Below, one piece after another: positions 59,484 to 64,000 of a stretch of DNA of 64,000 nt. A model generated the notes under the pieces. It saw only the letters and a list, made by a program, of their open reading frames with translations. It had not been told where the DNA came from and did not search any database. The position numbers were made by a program, and so were the translations under genes. The first letter of the stretch is position 1. The number at the start of each line of letters is the position of its first letter. Source of the stretch: Shewanella mangrovisoli (GTDB taxonomy: Bacteria > Pseudomonadota > Gammaproteobacteria > Enterobacterales > Shewanellaceae); the NCBI RefSeq assembly GCF_019457635.1, contig NZ_CP080412.1:930001-994000 (forward strand), written 5' to 3'.

Positions 59484-61217
59484 TTAAAAAAGATCCAGTC
59501 CTTGGGTTTCGGACCATGCCTGTTGATGATAATGGTACAACTGCAACGAACCGAGTTCGTTAGGCTTAATACTGGCGGCGTCCTGATAAAAATTGGCAGG
59601 AAATTCAAAGGCGCCTTTGACTAAACCTAAGGTTAACCAGTCATCCGCTATTGGTAGTGTTGTCAGCTCGCCTAGGCGATGCTGAGCATCTTTTCCCGAT
59701 ACAGTGGCAATGCTCCAGCCCCATTCTCCAAAGCTTGGGACGTTATGGTGATACTGTTTTACGTCAAACCCCGCTAAAGCCAAGGTTTTTGCGACTGAGA
59801 TAAAGGCCTTTTGCGCGTGATAGGGCGAGGTTGACTGTACAGTCAGAGCGCCATCACTGCTCATTAGTTCCTTGAGCTTGCGATAGAAATAATCCGAATA
59901 GAGCTTATTTAAATCGGGATGGCTAGGATCGGGCAGGTCCACAATAATGGCATCGTATTTATCCCCCGCGGCAATCAGTTTATCGACTCCATTAAAGGCA
60001 TCGTCGTGGATCACGTTAACGCGAGGATCGTTAAAGGCATTGCCATTGAGGGCTAACAGGGCTTGGCTTAGACGCTTAGGCATATCCGTATCGGGCGTTT
60101 TAAAGAGTTGCACCAATGCGGCATCAAGATCGAGTAAGGTCACTTGCTCAGGTTCCCAACGCAGCACTTGCTTTAGGCCCAGTCCATCACCACCACCAAT
60201 GATTAATACCTTGTTGTGGCGAGCGCTGGCTGCAAGCGTTGGGTGAACTAAAAATGCATGGTAAATATGTTCATCAATACTCGAAAACTGTAATCGGCCA
60301 TTGATATACAAAGAGTATATGGGAGAGAGGCCATTGCCACGTAAGCGCTCGGTAAAGGTGAGTTGTTGAAAGCGAGTGGCCTTAGCGTAAACCACTTTGT
60401 CTTTATAGAGCAGATTGTTGAACTGTTGCTCCCAACTCGGCCCTTGAATGGCGAGCAGCAATAATACACCCGTGACTACAAAATGCCCCGCGAGCAATAA
60501 TTTTGCCCTTTGGATCTTGGGCCAAAAACGCCAGATAAACACAAAGCCCGCGAGCAAGTTAAAGGTGGCGGTCAGCGCGGCGGCGAGTTGAATATCGATG
60601 GCCAGCATAAAGCCGACCCAAATGGCCGCGCCAATGCCTGCGCCAATATAGTCGGCGCCATAAATGGTACCGGCATTATGCAGTAAGTGTTCATCTGACA
60701 GGGATTGTCTCACCCTCGCGATCAGTGGAATTTCCATCCCGATCATCAAGCCGAGCAGTACGCCCCAGACATAGGGCAGATGTTCGCTCAGCTTCTGCAG
60801 CGAGCCAATCATGCCACCTTCGGGCAGTTGATCCGGTGGTAAACCTAAGGTGGAGGCGATAAGCATCGGCAGTTGCTGACCAAAACCTATCACGGCTGCG
60901 GTAATTAAAATCGCCAGCGAGCCACAGAGCGCGACCGTGAGTTCCAGCACCACAAAGCCGGTAAAGGCATCTTTAATTTTGCGAGCGGCAAAGGCGCCAA
61001 GACCCATGGAGACGATCATCAGGCCGATCATAGTGTAAATGGCGGCTTCTAATGCACCTAAGATCCGGCCTGCGTAATGGGACAACAGGTATTCGTAGAT
61101 CAGGCCGCACCCAGCGAGTACGGCCATAATGCCCAACAGCAGGACATCATCGAACCAGCTTAGGCGACTCGTTTTTACCGCTTGAGTCGCCGAACCGGTT
61201 ATTTGGGATTCGTGCAT
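59484..61217 (-). CDS. membrane-anchored spermidine synthase-like protein
   Basis: A 577-residue protein. The N-terminal half has about seven to eight membrane helices (LLGIMAVLAGCGLIYEYLLSHYAG onward, to residue about 265). The C-terminal half is a polyamine aminopropyltransferase domain: LYINGRLQFSSIDEHIYHAFLVHP, VLIIGGGDGLGLKQVLRW (S-adenosyl binding loop), VTLLDLDAALVQLF, VNVIHDDAF and DAIIVDLPDPSHPDLNKLYSDYFY, in which DLPDPS is the family's catalytic aspartate motif. It would use decarboxylated SAM or a related donor at the membrane face; substrate is unproven. It starts four bases after the DUF350 gene. Confidence 0.88.
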   Translation of the reverse strand: MHESQITGSATQAVKTSRLSWFDDVLLLGIMAVLAGCGLIYEYLLSHYAGRILGALEAAIYTMIGLMIVSMGLGAFAARKIKDAFTGFVVLELTVALCGSLAILITAAVIGFGQQLPMLIASTLGLPPDQLPEGGMIGSLQKLSEHLPYVWGVLLGLMIGMEIPLIARVRQSLSDEHLLHNAGTIYGADYIGAGIGAAIWVGFMLAIDIQLAAALTATFNLLAGFVFIWRFWPKIQRAKLLLAGHFVVTGVLLLLAIQGPSWEQQFNNLLYKDKVVYAKATRFQQLTFTERLRGNGLSPIYSLYINGRLQFSSIDEHIYHAFLVHPTLAASARHNKVLIIGGGDGLGLKQVLRWEPEQVTLLDLDAALVQLFKTPDTDMPKRLSQALLALNGNAFNDPRVNVIHDDAFNGVDKLIAAGDKYDAIIVDLPDPSHPDLNKLYSDYFYRKLKELMSSDGALTVQSTSPYHAQKAFISVAKTLALAGFDVKQYHHNVPSFGEWGWSIATVSGKDAQHRLGELTTLPIADDWLTLGLVKGAFEFPANFYQDAASIKPNELGSLQLYHYHQQAWSETQGLDLF

Positions 61218-61221
61218 TGGA

Positions 61222-62121
61222 TTACGCCATTAGGGCCGTGAGAATAAGTGCGATAGCAATACTGATGGCCATTTCTACGGCAGCGATACCAATGTTGTGC
61301 TGTCTTTCGACCTCATCCGCTAAATCGATTCGTGCCAGCACCAGCTTTTTGATCACAAACAGCAGCAGTGTCAGTACGACCAGCATGATTATGGAGAACA
61401 CTAACCAGCCGATGATGTTAGTCACATAGGCGGTTGGGTTGAACAGGATAAAATGACTCGCGGCATTAAAGCTTAGCGCCATGGCGATCATAAAGCCTGC
61501 GTGGCGAATGGCTAACGCCGTGTGGCCTTGGGCGAGCGCCTGTTGCATGGAAGAGTCTTGATTACGACTCGCGAAGCGTTTTTCGCGTAGGCGGGTGAGT
61601 AGCACTAGCATCAACTGCGAAATCGCAAAGGCGCTGAAGATGGCGATAAAGGTATCGAGTGTTAAATCCTCGGCCCATAACAGTACGGCGCGAATAATGA
61701 TCGCGGTAGCGATGGCGGCGCTTGCATCCACAATGGCGACTGACACATTACCTTTAAGGATTTGCTGATTCTTATCTAACTCGTTTAGCGCGATTTTGTC
61801 GTGTAAAAAGCGCCCGAGCTTAATCAGCACTAAACCAAATAATCCGTAGGCGCTCATGCCAATGGCTTCGGTTAAATACGAGGGCGCAGCAGCGCCAGTA
61901 ATTGCACCAGTCAGTACTATGCCTAGCGCGGCAACGGCACCGGCGGTGCTGATTCCAAAGGCAAAATTATCGCGTTCAGCCAGTTCTTTACTGCTGTTGA
62001 CTCTGACGCTCCAGCCCTGCAAATAACGCATTAATGTCAATAAGATAACCGCAATAGTGAGGTCAATTGCCAGTATAGTGACTAGCTCTGGTGTGATACC
62101 GAAATCCTGAAATAATGTCAT
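61222..62121 (-). CDS. double DUF350 membrane protein
   Basis: A 299-residue protein with about eight membrane helices in two related halves, each with the DUF350 arrangement (FGISTAGAVAALGIVLTGAI and QGHTALAIRHAGFMIAMALSF). E. coli YjfL is a single DUF350 domain half this size, so this looks like an internal duplication. AAGGATCTCCC precedes the ATG. It begins 15 bases after the lipoprotein gene stop. The function of DUF350 is unknown; it recurs with PspA-like and polyamine-enzyme genes. Confidence 0.85.
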   Translation of the reverse strand: MTLFQDFGITPELVTILAIDLTIAVILLTLMRYLQGWSVRVNSSKELAERDNFAFGISTAGAVAALGIVLTGAITGAAAPSYLTEAIGMSAYGLFGLVLIKLGRFLHDKIALNELDKNQQILKGNVSVAIVDASAAIATAIIIRAVLLWAEDLTLDTFIAIFSAFAISQLMLVLLTRLREKRFASRNQDSSMQQALAQGHTALAIRHAGFMIAMALSFNAASHFILFNPTAYVTNIIGWLVFSIIMLVVLTLLLFVIKKLVLARIDLADEVERQHNIGIAAVEMAISIAIALILTALMA

Positions 62122-62136
62122 GGGAGATCCTTTAGT

Positions 62137-63099
62137 TTACTTGCCTCGGCGCACACTGCGGGTCGTGCGGTTGCTGGAATTACGGAAACTGCTGTCTTTA
62201 GAATAATTTGAGCGGAATTTACTGCCCGACTGCGCGCTCGACTTATTCGCTGTGGTATTGGTTTTAGGCGCGCTGCTGCTCTCACGGGAGAGAGCCGTGG
62301 CACCCGTGCGCGATTTTGAATAGGGGCTGTCGAAGCGTTTCCCTTGAGAATCGAAACGTTTTTTGGTCTGCTCGAAGGTTTTTTCCTGCGCCTGTGCTTG
62401 TTTTGGCGAAGTGTAGCGATAGCGACCTACGTCGTTGTAATAGCTGTAGCCACGGTTACCCGACCAACGGTCGTAATAAATGGGGCGGTGGAAAATATTC
62501 GAAAACATCGAATACATGCCGTACCAAGCCCAGAAGGACATGCCGCTTGAGTCTGTCTGCCAACTGCCGTAAGCCGGGTTTCCCACCAATTGGCTTCCTG
62601 GACCAAAATCTTCGGCATTATTAGCAAGGGCCGCCGCCTCACGGCTGATGGCATTAACACGGGCAAGCTTGCCCTCTGACATATCGGCAATCACGTTCAC
62701 CGGATCGGAAAGCATGTCGTTATACAGGCTGGGATCGGCTGCTTGATAAAGGTTCTCAACCTCGGCGAGTTGCTGGTCGAGATCGGTAAAGTTAGCCGAG
62801 TTTTTGGCATCGTCTAAGCGGCGCTTCAGCGAGGTATACATTGGCCCTTCGGCGGTTGAATCCTTGGCTAATTCATCCAAGAGTGGCGCGAAATCGGGTT
62901 TTTGCTGTTTGAGCAAACTGCTGTATTGCTTGAGCAGATTGGCGTTACGTACTTGGCCGTCCTCGAGCATGGTATTGAGTGTCGAGAGGCGCTGCTGAGT
63001 GAGTTGTTGATACTTCTCAATTTTCTCTGGCCTGTCATCGCCACAACCCGTAAGCGATAAGGTCGCGGCCAAAATGAGTATCGACGTGAGAACCCGCAT
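62137..63099 (-). CDS. lipoprotein of the PspA-like locus
   Basis: A 320-residue lipoprotein: MRVLTSILILAATLSLTGCGDDR has the lipobox LTGC near residues 17-20. A helical region (about 25-160) is followed by an aromatic segment (FWAWYGMYSMFSNIFHRPIYYDRWSGNRGYSYYNDVGRY) and a Ser/Asn/Arg-rich tail. The layout resembles the YjfM type in position, but I do not claim homology. Start 63099 is chosen because AGGA lies six bases before it; 63105 and 63114 are the other in-frame starts. It is the first gene of the upper part of the locus. Confidence 0.75.
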   Translation of the reverse strand: MRVLTSILILAATLSLTGCGDDRPEKIEKYQQLTQQRLSTLNTMLEDGQVRNANLLKQYSSLLKQQKPDFAPLLDELAKDSTAEGPMYTSLKRRLDDAKNSANFTDLDQQLAEVENLYQAADPSLYNDMLSDPVNVIADMSEGKLARVNAISREAAALANNAEDFGPGSQLVGNPAYGSWQTDSSGMSFWAWYGMYSMFSNIFHRPIYYDRWSGNRGYSYYNDVGRYRYTSPKQAQAQEKTFEQTKKRFDSQGKRFDSPYSKSRTGATALSRESSSAPKTNTTANKSSAQSGSKFRSNYSKDSSFRNSSNRTTRSVRRGK

Positions 63100-63255
63100 T
63101 AGCATTCCTGCCATGTTTTCTCCAAAAGTGCTGAAATAAAACTCAAATATGGGCGGACAATAATAATCTACTTGCCCAATATGTTTGCCTCACAGGTTAT
63201 AGTACCCTAAACAGCCAAGAAAGAGAGGGCCACTTTCTGTTGGGCTGACTTGCAT

Positions 63256-63291
63256 TTGCCATGGAGGGAAATTTGCCTTGAGGCATGGCAA
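63256..63291 (-). repeat. hairpin in the leader of the lipoprotein gene
   Basis: TTGCCATG and CATGGCAA pair perfectly over 8 bp around a 20-base loop, between the promoter at 63318-63346 and the start at 63099. Confidence 0.5.
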
Positions 63292-63317
63292 TGGCATCAA
63301 ACCTGATGTGGCTTCAT

Positions 63318-63346
63318 TCTATATCATTTATGACATAATATGTCGA
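63318..63346 (-). promoter_or_regulatory. promoter with GACATANTATGTC palindrome, upstream of the lipoprotein gene and glnE
   Basis: On the minus strand TCGACA (-35, 63346-63341) lies exactly 17 bases before TATAGA (-10, 63323-63318). The palindrome (63332-63344) begins on the last four bases of the -35 box, as in the internal promoter. The same palindrome is 27 bases before the glnE ATG on the plus strand, so the site may act on both genes. Confidence 0.7.
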
Positions 63347-63370
63347 CGTTTAAATTTGTTAGGGATTATT

Positions 63371-64000
63371 ATGGCCGTACAAAAAGACAGTAATAAGTCA
63401 TTGTCTCCCCTCATCAATCAAGCCGCAGAGCGGCATTGGGCACGCCTCGCCGAAGTATGGTCAGAAGGACTGGCAAATTTAACGCCTGCGCAGCAGCAGG
63501 AACTGAAAAACGTTTTAGGATTAAGCGATTATATCGCAGCGCAGTTAACTCGGTCGCCCGAGTGGATTAACACTTTATTCGCGGGCGATTTGCAGCAAGT
63601 GGAGCGGCAGACCTTTGATGCCCAGCTACACGAGCAGTTAAGTAGTGCGACGACTGAAGATCTCGCAAAACGTCAATTACGCCGATTCCGTAACTATCAA
63701 ATGGTGCGTTTAGCCTGGCGAGATTTTTTAGATTACGCCAGCTTAGAAGAGTCACTGTTAGACCTCTCGGCACTCGCCGAAGCGTTGGTGATTGGTGCAA
63801 GGGATTGGCTCTATAAAGAAATGTGTGCCCAATATGGCACGCCTATGGATAAGGCGGGCAATCCGCAGCCTTTGCTTATTTTGGGCATGGGCAAGCTCGG
63901 TGGGCGTGAGCTTAACTTTTCCTCCGATATCGACCTGATTTTTACCTTCCCTGAACATGGCGAAACCGTGGGCGGGCGCCGAAGCCTCGATAACCAACAG
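63371..64000 (+). CDS. glnE: glutamine synthetase adenylyltransferase/deadenylase, N-terminal part (cut by window edge)
   Basis: The first 210 residues of GlnE (about 950 in full), which adenylylates and deadenylylates glutamine synthetase in response to PII. The first nucleotidyltransferase domain is in view: [37 protein letters not shown] and then [26 protein letters not shown], with the catalytic GxGKLGGxELNxxSDxDL motif. The frame stays open to the right edge. The start has AGGGATTATT in front. It is functionally linked to glnK at 4.6 kb, but not physically. Confidence 0.96.
   Translation, partial: MAVQKDSNKSLSPLINQAAERHWARLAEVWSEGLANLTPAQQQELKNVLGLSDYIAAQLTRSPEWINTLFAGDLQQVERQTFDAQLHEQLSSATTEDLAKRQLRRFRNYQMVRLAWRDFLDYASLEESLLDLSALAEALVIGARDWLYKEMCAQYGTPMDKAGNPQPLLILGMGKLGGRELNFSSDIDLIFTFPEHGETVGGRRSLDNQQ

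Overview
The window looks like chromosomal DNA of a Shewanella species (Gammaproteobacteria). This rests on protein-level recognition: a PutA without the N-terminal ribbon-helix-helix domain, a GlyGly-CTERM subtilase, AmpG/YajG and CsdA/CsdE of gammaproteobacterial type, and many short conserved hypotheticals. Most of it is ordinary core genome. No rRNA, tRNA, CRISPR array, prophage or intact insertion sequence was found. Two genes are cut by the window edges: kdsA at the left and glnE at the right.

Layout. 1-5 kb: kdsA end, a DMT permease, a CSS-motif/EAL phosphodiesterase, and the glnK-amtB operon with a TTG start for GlnK. 5-14 kb: panE, a VanZ-like protein, yajQ, ampG, a periplasmic cyclophilin, a YajG-like lipoprotein, an outer-membrane barrel, a DUF2804 protein, a fatty acid hydroxylase and a PilZ-like protein. 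14-19 kb: mpl-ubiX-hpt and a two-gene ABC-2 exporter. 19.7-23.5 kb: a 1258-residue secreted S8 protease behind an 0.84 kb AT-rich spacer. 23.6-34.5 kb: asnC, rluA, rlhA, a PH-domain protein, a giant MORN-like repeat protein, a cupin, an AAA ATPase, a Tat-exported dipeptidase and csdA-csdE. 34.8-45.7 kb: a chemoreceptor, an RhlE-type helicase, a DUF3626 protein, cydDC with a CYTH protein, a 59-residue helix-turn-helix protein and a DUF599 membrane protein.

45.7-48.1 kb is the clearest accessory spot. A lone AT-rich gene encodes a 413-residue protein with a PD-(D/E)XK-type nuclease signature, flanked on both sides by strongly structured non-coding repeat-like DNA. 48.1-56 kb returns to core genes: putA, a YgiM-like SH3 protein, DUF47-pit and a CYTH-CHAD triphosphatase.

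56-63.1 kb holds the most interesting system. It is a minus-strand run of lipoprotein, double-DUF350 membrane protein, membrane-anchored spermidine-synthase-like enzyme, DUF2170 (YjfI), PspA-like (YjfJ) and DUF2491 (YjfK), followed by a small ribbon-helix-helix-like protein and a voltage-gated-type K+ channel. It resembles E. coli yjfIJKLM, but has an aminopropyltransferase-like enzyme and no YjfC ATP-grasp enzyme. Three copies of the palindrome GACATANTATGTC occur in it. Two overlap the -35 box of predicted promoters in the same register, one for the upper half and one for the lower half, and a third sits just downstream of the internal promoter. This suggests one regulator for the whole envelope-stress-like locus, and possibly for the divergent glnE.
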